Made by a program: the position numbers and the translations under genes. The notes under the pieces were generated by a model that had not been told where the DNA came from, searched no databases, and worked only from the letters and a program-made list of their open reading frames with translations. A DNA stretch of 60,000 nt, taken from assembly GCA_964035545.1 (NCBI GenBank), contig OZ037767.1, positions 5,209,680 to 5,269,679 of the forward strand, given 5' to 3'. Positions 35,801 through 47,500 of the stretch are shown here, piece by piece. This DNA is from Bugula neritina. Its lineage: Eukaryota; Bryozoa; Gymnolaemata; Cheilostomatida; Bugulidae. Numbering within the stretch: the first letter of the stretch is position 1; each line of letters opens with the position of its first letter.

Positions 35801-37531
35801 CAAATAGATGCAGAAAAGTAAACCACAAAAATGTGCAAACTAATGTAATTAATAAGAATTCACTGACCAATCATAAGAAGATCAAATCTGGACCTGCATC
35901 ATTATCGAAAAGAACCCGTGAAGTAAAGTCGATGACACTGACAAAACCTCAAAGTAGTAAGGCGATAAGGTCTACAAAAAGCCTATACACTAGGATCGCA
36001 AATTACTACCATCCTCTTGGGAGCGCATTATCTTTAAAGAACAATTTACCAAGCTTGAAGTTAAAAATGCCTATTAAACAAGGTTTTGATAATTTAGACA
36101 TGGAGCTATTGAGAACTAGACTAAATGAATCTCATATACTAAGCATGATGGAAAAAGTGAGCAAGCTTAAAACCGGCCCTATTGTTCTCAGTGAAATTGG
36201 ACAAAATGGTGATAAAGATTCCGAAACTATGTCTACTGCATTAGTTCAAAAGTATCCTTTACCGGCTCGACTACGGGTACCGGATTATACCAGGCACGTT
36301 GAACAATGCAATAAAAGTGGCCTAATTCAAATTACCATAGACCTATAAAAGGAAAGAAGCGACTCTAAAAGCTTGTAAAACTCTCTTACCAAACTTTGGT
36401 AGTATCATTTAAAAGTAAATTATTAAAGCCACCAGAGAAAAATTACTGGTTGCATTAATTTAAGAAATTATCAGTATTTTTTATTGGATTCTATACCCGC
36501 TCATAACCTCAAATATTCTCATCATGAGTTCTGTCAATTTGGTGACAACCTTTAAAAAGTATCATCGCCAGTACTGCTTTCAACAAGCTTATCTTCACAA
36601 AATTGGCCCTCCAAAAAGCCAAGTTATTCCTATTGAAAAGGATTCTCTTTCTAAATGTAATTTTCTGTTGCTTCTGCCGTAGCAACTAGCTTACCTGAAA
36701 ACATTATGATGCCCAGGGAATCAATAGTCTGTAAGTTTACTGGATGGAAGCCCGAGAACTTGCTTAACAAATACAAATGAAATCAGTCCAGGCCAATTAT
36801 AATTCCAAATGGCGCTATATATTTCAACAAAACACAACTATTCGTCACCCTATTCCTTCAAGCTACTTAAAATCAATGTGGGAACGATACCAAAAGCAGA
36901 ATTTGCAAGAAAATTTCTACCAAAACTGCCAAACAGGTCCTGGTCTCTGTAAATATTTAAATGGTATGGTTTCTCTTAACTCATGTTATGAAAGTTTTGC
37001 AAAGGTTATAATGTTATTATGGTTTTATAGGTAAACATGATAAAAAGCACTTTTTTTTCGCTTTATGCCTGCAATACATTTACAGCTATTGATCTTTGCA
37101 GTTGCCATGAGTTACCTCTTAATCAAGTTGACCTTATACAGTCAACCAAATTTTTAATAGTTTCATTTTAACCGATTACATGAAGAGTGTTGTTGCTATA
37201 CCTCTATGTCTGAAAGGCAAAAAATACTCCATCAAAATTTGATTTATATGTGACATGCAAGACATTTTATCTGATGATTGTATGTGACATGCAAACTTGT
37301 ATGCATGAAGCTACTACTCTACTTTACACGCACACAATGATTGGCTGGATTATATATATTTCTTTGTTTGTGTAGGTATCTCAAGGAATGCTAGTGATGA
37401 TATATCCAGATGGTACGGCCTGTGATATCATTAAAGTCAGCGAACAGGTAGTTGGGATGTACTGGCAGCAGTGGAAAAATCGCTTAAAGCTCTACTGGCA
37501 AAATAATCTCAGAATAAATGCCAGCAATTAA
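29843..37531 (+). CDS. MGME1: Mitochondrial genome maintenance exonuclease 1, 5 exons
   Basis: Exons: 29843-29975, 30132-30347, 30479-30689, 30950-31079, 37376-37531; 281 aa (human 344). The first about 45 residues (start MGRHTSILFLLRKPQSYRVG) are rich in Arg, Lys, Ser and Thr with no Asp or Glu, as in a mitochondrial presequence. The catalytic region shows IPSVTKVLSDT, LEKWKQKMILKLGLSGFEEY, FRRGSALH, and the PD-(D/E)XK core LYIIDWKTSERK, whose Asp and Lys correspond to the metal-site pair. DNPVQVAAYIG follows. The family is a single-strand DNA exonuclease that trims flaps during mitochondrial DNA replication. For exon 4 the acceptor at 30948-30949 was chosen by phase, although the frame is also open upstream. 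The last intron (31080-37375) is far larger than the others and contains another gene. Confidence 0.94.
32762..36348 (+). CDS. Unrecognised 857-aa basic/Ser-Thr-rich protein nested in an MGME1 intron
   Basis: Exon 1 is 32762-32832 (start MFAWMRDLFSFRYPSLLTRK, donor CAGT then GTAAGT). Exon 2 is 33846-36348, after the acceptor TTTTGCAG. The join is in phase and makes Val-His-Val-Arg-Ala-Pro. A likely 5' UTR acceptor lies at 32728-32729, so a further upstream non-coding exon is possible. The protein is low in recognisable domains. Lys-rich clusters (KASKAKTKKN, KRCAPSKKNKAR, VNHKNVQ) look like nuclear-localisation or nucleic-acid-binding stretches. The middle (residues about 230-560) is Ser/Thr/acidic and probably disordered. 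The C-terminal 130 residues look more ordered (IANYYHPLGSALSLKNNLP, LLRTRLNESHILSMMEKVSK, ARLRVPDYTRHVEQ, end GLIQITIDL). A long single exon with clean boundaries supports a real gene. I assign no function. Confidence 0.78.
36524..37031 (+). other. Chain of open segments in three successive frames after the nested gene
   Basis: Just past the nested stop, open segments follow each other with little overlap: 36524-36682 (starts MSSVNLVTTFKKYHRQYCF), 36682-36780 (contains CKFTGWKPENLLNKYK) and 36777-37034 (contains KSMWERYQKQNLQENFYQN). Each change is to the next frame. There is no good intron between them; the only GT...AG in the first gap would be 26 nt. This may be a decayed coding extension or a chance run; it is not called a gene. 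Confidence 0.3.
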
Positions 37532-38594
37532 GGTGCAGTTATTATGGAATATTGCAAAAACTGAATTGGGTAAAAATCAGTTTTTGCTTCAAAACTGAAC
37601 ATACCTACCAACTGGACTGTTTTCATTGAACCAATTTATTGTTACAGTTTTAATTTAGTGGAATATCTCCACTCTCCTTGTTGTATTATACTTCTGAAAT
37701 GTATTATGGCTCATAATTGAATCATGCATATAATGTGTCTTGTATGCAGAAACATGCTAAAATAATGTTATATTTTACTGTTATTTTCAAGCACATATTC
37801 TATGGCTATTAGATTATATTTATTCATTGTATAAATAAATGTGCTAAAAACTGCTTATTTATTTTGTCAATATTCAGAGAATAGTAATTTAAGTAAATTT
37901 AGCACAATTGTGTACCAAGAAATATCACAAGCAAACTTGAAAATCCCTGATGTTTAAATGCATGCAATTTTAATAATCTGAAACAATGTAATTCTAAAGC
38001 TTTTTACAAAGTAGCACCTTATAGTGTGGCCAAGATTTCCTAATTATTATAATATACTGACAAGGCTAGCTATTGAAAGCCTGCATATATTATATGCAAA
38101 GTCACAGCATAGTATTTATCTATGAATGAGCCTGCGATAGTGAAACTATAAAACCTGTCAGTCTGACTGGGCAGCCAACTAAAATTTTTTTCTGAAACCT
38201 GTAGCTTTTTGGGAGCTAACCACCACTTGCAGTGGAGTAAAAAAACCAAGGACTTGACTTGATGCCAACATGAAATTATACTTTATAGATAAGATAACTC
38301 TTAGGTCCAAGCTTAAGGTGCGAGATTTAAATTAAAAAAATTATTACAAATTGCTAGAAATAATTGCTATAAATATTATTGAAAAAAATTCAAAAATGTT
38401 TCTCAGCAGTACAATGATGATAATATAAGTACAGAAACTATTAGTTTCAATATGCGAAGCCGCGCCTTCTGTATCTGAGGCAAGAGTAAGTCGGAATTGC
38501 AGTCGACTCAATCTAAAATTTCATATTTCTGACAAATGCTTTGTTAGGTTTGGAACGTTACACTTTACAGTTATACTTATCATAATAGTTTCTT
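37532..38594. other. Spacer: MGME1 3' UTR and HEAT-gene promoter
   Basis: AATAAA at 37834-37839, about 305 nt past the MGME1 stop, is the likely poly(A) signal. The remainder to 38594 is AT-rich with no coding signal seen; the HEAT-gene promoter and 5' UTR should lie in its last few hundred bases. Confidence 0.5.
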
Positions 38595-41500
38595 ATGGAT
38601 GAGCTAACTAATTTATTGGATCAGCTATCTAGCAACAAGAAATTGGATCGTGACAGAGGGTTAACTGCTTTTCTAAAATGGGTTGAATCTTTAGATCCCG
38701 AATCGTTTGCCAGCTTGACTTCCATTCTTGAATCAGAAGTTGATAAAGTTCAAAAAGTGACTCGGAGCACAGAGCTTATTGATGGCGATTATGATTACTC
38801 TTGCAAATGGGAAAATCATTATGCTATTCTTGCAGTCTTCAAGGTATTGTATACTAGATATTTAGCATTTACTTTTAGTTTTACAAATGTCAAATCAGAA
38901 AGTGAAATCATAATCATAATCATAATGATGATCATAATAATAATTGTCAATTGATAATATAATTATAATAATAAATAATAATCATGATATTCAAATTGAA
39001 TAACCATCACCATGGCCATGCTGATTATGAATTAATAAATGAAATTCAAATCGATGATATAAAATCAATTCTTCATCTTATAAGTCTAAGGCTTATGGTT
39101 TAGTTTTATCATTAAGTTTTAATTACTGAACCAGTTACTAAATGGTGAAATATAGCTATGGCACAGTGACAGTGATAGTCATAGTGAGATTAGATTTTTT
39201 GCTGAATCATTTTGAGACAATCATAGTTAGTTTTGTATTTTGTGTTTATTACTAGCATTATTACTATGGCTGCAAAATATACATCATTATTGTTGTGTTG
39301 TTTGACTCGCTATTATTCACCGCGAGACTCGTTGAGCTCGGGGATTTTCCTACTAGCTAGAATTGAAATAAATCACGATAATTATCAGCTTAGACTCAAT
39401 CCAACGTTGTTGTACTCTTACGCACCAATCACACATGGTGGCAGCAGTTAAAACTAATAATGGGCGATGAAGAAGTTCAGCAACAAATAATTGTGCATAG
39501 GAATGCACCCAGAATCGAACCACCAGGTGAGATCGTTTTGAATTGTGAGCGTGAGCAAAACTTCAGAAAATTTAAAAGCCGGTGGCAGTCGTTTTACATT
39601 CTGTCTAGACTTTCGGAGGAAAGTGATGAGTACCAGAGAGCATTGCTATTATATACAATTGGTGATGATGCATGCCGAGTGGTAGAGTCAAGTCACAAAT
39701 ATCAGAATGATAAGAGTCTAGCAGCGATAATAGACATTTTGGAGCAATACTGTGTAGGAGAACGAAATATAGTGCACGAACGTTATAAATTTAATACAAG
39801 GTGTCAATTACAAGGAGAGAATTTTGATGCTTTTTACTCAGAATTACGTACGCTAGCAGATAAATGTGGATTTAATTACCGACCTGCCACTGATGAGGCA
39901 CCAGCACCATTTGATGAGATGCTGAGAGATCGAATTGTTCTAGGAATTAGAGATGACTCTCTTAGAAAGAAATTGATTTCTCAAGGTAACACTTTAACAC
40001 TAGACCAGGCAGTACGTATTTGTAGGAGCAGTGAAGTCACTTCAACTGTGATGCAAAGTGTAACAAAAGGAGCAAGCTCAGGGTCTGTAGATGCTATAAG
40101 TAAAGCACAAAGCAGCTACCCTAAATATAAGCAAAGCAAACCAAGTCATACACGCAAGCAGGGAGGTGCTGTCCAGCTGCCAGTTAACTCTCAGATGTAC
40201 AAGCCTACAAACAGCCAGGATCATTGTAAAAGGTGCGGTAGGGAACCACATTCAAAAGCGGAATGCCCAGCTAAGGATGCTCAATGCAGGAAGTGCAAGA
40301 AAGTGGGCCACTTCCAGCGGCAATGCAGAAGTACATCCATCCAGGAGGTGACCGAAGCAAGTAGTGACGATGGTATAATGTTCACAGGAGAGTTCAAAAT
40401 AGAAAACCTAACTGTGGATGCTTGGAAAGCCGAAGTAGCAGTAAATGGTAACTGTACTACTTTCAAGCTCGATACAGGTGCAGATGGTACAGTAGTCAGT
40501 GACAAACTACCGTGGCTGTCTACTATTTCACTGCAAACTACAGGAGTCCGCTTGTATGGACCTGGAGGAAAGCAACTTCAAGTCTTAGGAACTTTTGAGG
40601 CAGATCTTCAATATAAAAGTCAGAAGTACAAGGAGACAGCCTACGTAATTCAAAATCAGTCAACCTCTCTACTCGGTAGAACTGCTTGTGAAAAGTTAGG
40701 ACTGATAACATGCCAAGTAAAGCAGCAAGGGGAAATAACCAAAGACATCCACACAGGCTTCTCAAAGCTATTTAAAGGCCTTGGAGCACTCAAGGGATAC
40801 TCATACAGAATATCACTAATTCCAGATTACCAGCCAACATGCATCTACACTCCAAGGAAAATTCCCATTCCATTACGAGACAAAACTAAGAAAAAGCTAG
40901 ATGAGATGGCGCAACAAGGAGTTATCTCTCCCGTAACAGAAGCTACAGAGTGGTGTAGTGGAATGGTCCCAGTCCTCAAACCATCAGGAGATGTACGCGT
41001 CTGTGTGGACCTGACTGGCCTGAATAAAGCAGTTAGAAGGGAAATCTATCCAATGCCAGCAGTCGATGAAAGTATTGGACTGTTGGGGGCAAGTAAAATC
41101 TTCTCAAAGCTAGATGCCAATAGTGGGTTCTGGCAAATACACTTGGACAAGGAGTCAAGAAAACTGACTACCTTCCTCACACCTTTTGGCCGGTTCTGTT
41201 TCAACAGACTTCCATTTGGCATATCTAGTGCACCGGAGATCTTTTCTCGAGCTATGTGCAGACTACTAGGCGACATAGAGAATGTCATCTGCCACATGGA
41301 CGATATTCTAGTTCATGGTAAAGATGCAGAAAGCCACGATAAAACCTTAAAGCTGGTTTTAAGCAGACTGGAAGAAGCAGGACTCACATTGAATGAAGAC
41401 AAGTGTGAGATTGGCCAAGCTCAAGTGAAGTTTTTAGGCCACATTATAGATGCTAAAGGAGTCGGCCCTGACCCGGATAAAGTCGCATCAATACGTGACT

Positions 41501-44500
41501 TTCCAGCCCCTACCTGTAAGACAGAGTTGAGACGACTAAATGGTATGCTGAATCAGCTAGCTAAGTTTATCCCTCACCTGTCTGAAATCACAGCTCCCAT
41601 GAGAGAGTTACTGAAAGAAAGTAAGGCTTGGACATGGAATCAACCTCAAGAGGAAGCTTTCCAAAAGGTAAAGCAAACACTGATGTCTGCTCAGGTCATA
41701 GCACACTATGATCCCAAGCTGAAAACAATTGTTGCCACTGATGCTAGCAACACTGGACTTGGAGCTGCTATGTTCCAAATACAAAAGGATGGGGCAAGGA
41801 GGCCAGTATACTATGCATCAAGGTCTTTAACCTCAGTGGAACAAAATTACGCCGCAATAGAAAAGGAGGCATTGGCAATGGCTTGGGCATGCAACAAGCT
41901 TGATCAGTTTTTAAGAGGATTACCTTTCACTCTAGAGACGGATCACAAGCCTTTGGTTAGGCTTATGGGTGTAAAAGACTTAGACCAAGTGCCAGCCAGG
42001 ATTCTCCGATTGAGACTGCGGCTCATGAGGTATGCTCCAAAAATAGAGTATATCCCAGGGTCTCGCAACCACGTAGCAGATGCATTGTCGCGAGCACCCT
42101 CTGGTATACCATCTCGCATAGATGTGATGCTAGTTGAAGAGCTAGAAGCTAGCACTTCCATTATACCTTCGATAGATCCGATGATCGAAGAAATCAAGGA
42201 GGCACAACAATTAGATGCTGTGTGCCAAGAGGTCCAGAATCTCATCATAAAAGGATGGCCTACATATAAAACAGATGCCCACACAGCAGTACACCCTTAC
42301 TGGGATGTCAAAGGACATTTGACACAATCTAAAGGCCTTCTCTTATATGATCAGCGGCTAGTCATCCCTAGCAACTTAAGACTAAAACTGCTTGACCGCA
42401 TTCACCAGGCCCATCAAGGAATAGTAAAATGCCAGGCAAGAGCCAGAAGAGCTATCTGGTGGCCGGGAATGTCTAAACAAATAAAAGAAATGGTACAGGG
42501 GTGTCGACAGTGCAGAATTAACTCACCGACCCCGGTGGAGCCTCTGCAGCCATCCACCTTGCCATCTAAACCCTGGATAAAGTTAGGTGCAGACCTGTTC
42601 GAGTTCCAGAAAAAGAACTATCTGTTAGTGGTCGATTATCATAGCAGATACATAGAAGTTAGGAGATTAGACTCACTGTCGTCAGCATTCACTGTGGACA
42701 AAGTTAAATCCATCTTCTCAACTCATGGAATTCCCGAGGTAGTCATTTCTGACAATGGACCTCAGTTCAGCTCTAGGGAGTTCCAAGAATTTGCCAAGAG
42801 TTATGGTTTTCAACACGTGACCAGCTCTCCGAAATATCCAAAAGCCAATGGCGAAGCTGAGAGAGCGGTAGGAACAGTAAAGCGTCTGTGGAGCAAAACT
42901 ACAGATCCATACCTAAGCCTATTAACCTATAGAGCTACCCCACTCGAAAACGGATTCACTCCTTCAGAACTTTTGATGAACAGGCTACTTCGAACTACTC
43001 TACCCTCCATGCCTGAAACCCGAGTGGTTCACAAGCCACCAAACATTGCTGAGAAGGAACAACACATAAATCTAAGGACCATGAATAACTACAACCAACG
43101 GCACAAAGCCACTCTGTTGCCTGAACTTTCTCAAGGTTCACCCGTCTATGTCAGAGACACTAAGAAACAGGGCACAGTTCTGGCAAGCGTAGCTCCACAC
43201 TCATACACGGTTAAAACTGAAACAGGAGTTATACGCCGAAACAGAAGTGCGTTGGTAGATCTTCGGGAAGAGGACCCCGTGGTGCTTGAACCAAATGCTC
43301 CTCCGCCGGTTCCTATGGGTGCAGAGGTGCTTGGTCCAAAAGCTAACAAAAAAGCCAATCCATCAGGAACGCAGGCACCCGGAACATTGGTCGCAGAGGG
43401 CTCGGGTACGTCTTTAGCCCATACAGCCAGTCCAACGGTTCCGGGTAGGTTTTGTGCTCTATCCAGAGAGCGAAGATTGCCCCGGAGATTTGATGACTAT
43501 GTGATGAATTAACATCCAGACGATCTAACCGCGGAGACACTCGTGCCTTCTATGGAACAATCATAAAAATACATATTGTCATGTTTTTTCTCACTATTGT
43601 TAACCTTCACTTACTATTGTCAATCTTAATTAATAGCATACGTGATTACATATAAATGTTTTTTGTAACCCACTTAGAAAGGGGGATGTTGTGTTGTTTG
43701 ACTCGCTATTATTCACCGCGAGACTCGTTGAGCTCGGGGATTTTCCTACTAGCTAGAATTGAAATAAATCACGATAATTATCAGCTTAGACTCAATCCAA
43801 CGTTGTTGTACTCTTACGCACCAATCACACAATTATCATAAATATAATTGACATTAATTATTTTAGCTAGTTTCAATTTACAGCTTGAAAATAATTTTGT
43901 CTTTGGTCTAGTTGAATAGAAAGTTGTTTTTGTGTGCTGAATGGTGAAAGTTAGCTTATATATATATTTGTTTACACTAATTAGTGCTTAAAAAATGCCT
44001 TACTTTTAAGCAAAATTTTATTAAATTGTTGAACCAACTGTTTCCTTGTGATTTTATGGTAACAGGTTATGGTTGCCCATCCTTGGAGTACAGAAATTTT
44101 TTGTGAAGCTGTGAAAGATTTCTGTATTGCCTCGCTGACACATATTGAATACAGAGTAAGAATTGCTGCAGGTGAATATTGTTTTCCAATCTCATCATAA
44201 GCAAAATTGAAAATTGTCATATTCTTAAGCTGTTGCAAGCGTTTCGACTTATATATTTGATAGGAGAATGCCTCGGAGGGTTGTGCATGAAGTTTGGTTC
44301 TAGCATTTATGTAGACGTAAAGGATATAATACTATCTGGAATCAGGGATAATTTGGAAAGAGACATGGCCAAAGATGAGTCCCCCAATATATATTTAGAG
44401 GTGGGTTTACTTTGAAACTTGCATTAGGTTTTTTATTTGCCTTATTTGCTTACCGACTACAATGTGTCATTAACAAAACTTTTAGATAATTATTTATTTG

Positions 44501-47500
44501 TTTTCAATGAGAATAAGTGTTTTGACACAAATTTAGTAGCATGAGAGTAGCTTCAATTATTGAGGTTTATTTTGAATTGTATTATAAATTCAAGTATGCC
44601 AATAATGCACAACCTTTTGATTACTGAAACTGCCATCACTGATTCGATAACCAGGAAGCGGGACAGATTGATGGGAATGCTTCCCCTCGTACATCTACAC
44701 TGATGATGGCGGAGCGAATGGCTAACTTTGATGAACACACCAAGAAAATATTTCATGACACAGCTGGGTGGAAGAATCTGGAAACTTTTATGAAGTATGT
44801 ATTCTACAGATTGTGCTGCTTAGAAAAGATATTAATTGTTTTAAAAAGCAACACATTTTTTTGCTATACTTGTTTCAACATTACAATAAGTATTCTAGTC
44901 CGAAAAAAACCGTGGTGTTCTGCAACTCCAAATTAACTAAATAATTAGGAAAAACATAGTAAATTAAGCAAAATTAAAAAGAACCTTGATTATTTATTTG
45001 TTTTTTTTTAAATTTTGGTTATTTTAGAGCAGCTAAATTGTAAAAATATAGCTAAAAACCGGAAGTTTCGAGTGTGCACTAAATTAAGTAAAATGACCCG
45101 CATCCAATCATAACCGCTCCTGTGCTACCGTAAAAACCTTCAAACCATGTTGCCAGCATGGTAAGAAGCACAGTCCTTATAACATCCATGTAATCATAGG
45201 ATTCTCGCAGAAGTAGAAACTTTAAAACTTACACAAGCTTTGGTGGCTCAACCAAATATTATTAGTTGTGAAGAGAAATGATCCTAGCTGTGTATTACAG
45301 TTACACACTCTGATATTTTTTGTATTATTGTATACTTTAAACTTGTTTATTATTAGAACTGAAGACCAACGCTAATTGGCCATAAAGCGATGATTAGTTT
45401 AGTTGATACTAGTATAGTTGTGTATTACAGTTACACACTCGTACAGTTCTTGTATGACTATATACTATGAACTGGTGTTGTGCTAAGACTGGTCATTTCT
45501 CCACTACAGATGTTTGCAGTCTGTGATAGACGGATGTGGTGTTCAGTTCAACAACCAGATTAACCAGGAGCTGCTGGATCTCATATTCACTGCACTGACT
45601 CATACAAACAGATTCGTGAGAGAGACGGGCTATCAAGTATGCGGTTCTCTTGTCTCATGCAACAGCCAAGCTTTAGGTACTTAGTCTATTTTGTATGATG
45701 AATGTGATAACTTTGATACGAGAGAGTTGGCATACTAATGTGAATTGTTTGCGCTTTTCATCTTTGATTGATTTGTCCAGCAGTAAGTTGTAAACAATTA
45801 TATGCCACATTTTTTTGCAAATTTATTCAAAAATTAATTCTAACTCATTTGTATTCAACTTCAAAGTCACTGGCTTCTCGCTCTCAATATTTACTCATAA
45901 TAATTTTTTTATATCATGATATTCAGTTTAGAAATTTTTTTATCTATAAAAATATTCGCCATGATATATAGCTTTTTATTTTATTTTGTCAGTTTCATGT
46001 TGGATCAAGCAAAAGAGTTGTTTCTAGTTTTAAAATGTTTCTGTCGTAAAAGATTCACAGACAGCTAAGAAACATTGGCATTCTCTCACCATGTGGCTAA
46101 AAATTAAAAGCAAATGTTTTAGGATTGCTATTTATTTTTTATAAAATGTCTTCTTTTTATATAAAAATATGAAAGTAGTTAAAAAGAAATTATTTAATGT
46201 TCTCTTCTCAAGCCCCATGTTAGTATTTGATATGTTCACATTTTTTTAAACGACTCATTAGCTTCTTCTGTTTACATCATTTCCTGGCAGTATTGGTAGC
46301 AAAGGATCTTAATATTAGTTAACTGTTTAAGAAATTAGAAATTCTATTTTTATAATTGTTTGATTAGTGTTGATGTACGTCTCCCCCAGTACTTTCTTCT
46401 TATTGAGTATGAGTAACAGAACTGCTATTGTCACTTACTGAGTATGAGTAACAGAGCTGCTATTGTCACAGGGTCGGAAGAGAAGCCCGACAAACTCGCT
46501 GACTCTATACTCATCTTTGGCATGCAATTTGCTAAACACCTAGCCTCAGGTCTGGCTGACAATTGGAGCCAGGTTAGGTTGGCATCATCTCAGGCCACAA
46601 GACAGTTCTTGGCTGCCTTAGATGCCGAGTCTATGTCACAGTACATGCCTCTGCTGCTACCGAGGATGTGTCTTAATAGGTACGTATCGCCTGACCTTTT
46701 CTGGTCCAGTCATGGCTTTCTCTGTGCCAGTCTTGGGCTTTCAGAAAAATTAATTTTGAACTTGAAAAGTTTCTGTTCTTTTTTTGCTATGCAAATGAAT
46801 TACAGGAAACGATGTCTGCATATGTTTAAAAATAGAGTAACTAAAATTGTAAAAGAAATATTTATGGAATTAATTATTTTATCTGTAGTACCACCAAATT
46901 TGAATTATAATAATTTTGTTTTGAGGTGAGACTCTTTTTGGTGTCACTCAAGATCAAATAAACACTTTTTATTTAGATACTACGTTGCCGAAGGAGTTCG
47001 AATTTATTCTCAGGAAACATGGCGGAGGGTGGCTGGAGATGATGGTAAACTGTTGGTGCAGAAGTACATCAAACCAACTGTGAGTAACACTTCTGCAGTT
47101 TATAGCCTCTATTAAATGTCAACATACTAGTATATAACTCTAATATGTAAGTAATACTACTCTTAATACCACCCAAAAGGCAAAATGTCTCGCTGTTAAA
47201 ATATTTTAACTTTCAGCAATTTTAATTGGAACTTGCATTACAGAGCGTTGGTTTTACACTGACTGAGTGTGCCGTTTTATTCACCAGCTTTATATGTTTG
47301 ACTTGTCATGAAGGTGGACTTCTACATCAGCCAATCAGAGGCAGACAATCATGCGGTGAGAGAGGCAGCTTGTTCGTGCATTGCTGAGCTGGGATCTAAA
47401 ATAGACAAGGAGTGTGTGCGGCCTTACGTTGCCAGTTTACTCGGTACTCTAAAGGTGTGCTTTGAAGATGACAGTTGGCCTGTCCGAGATGGTAAGTATA

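Larger units (their letters stand above)
39291..43831 (+). mobile_element. Complete Ty3/gypsy-type LTR retrotransposon
   Basis: The 5' LTR is 39291-39435 and the 3' LTR 43687-43831. Both are 145 bp, TG...CA bounded, and show no difference in a base-by-base reading. The target duplication is ATTAT at 39286-39290 and 43832-43836. A primer-binding site (TGGTGGCAGCAG) follows the 5' LTR directly at 39436. A polypurine tract (AGAAAGGGGGA) ends at 43686. One uninterrupted gag-pol frame lies between. Identical LTRs and an undamaged frame point to a very recent insertion. Confidence 0.98.

Noticed and set aside
40166-43540. Small frames on both strands inside the retrotransposon
   Set aside because: Shadows of the gag-pol frame; no known accessory protein resembles them.
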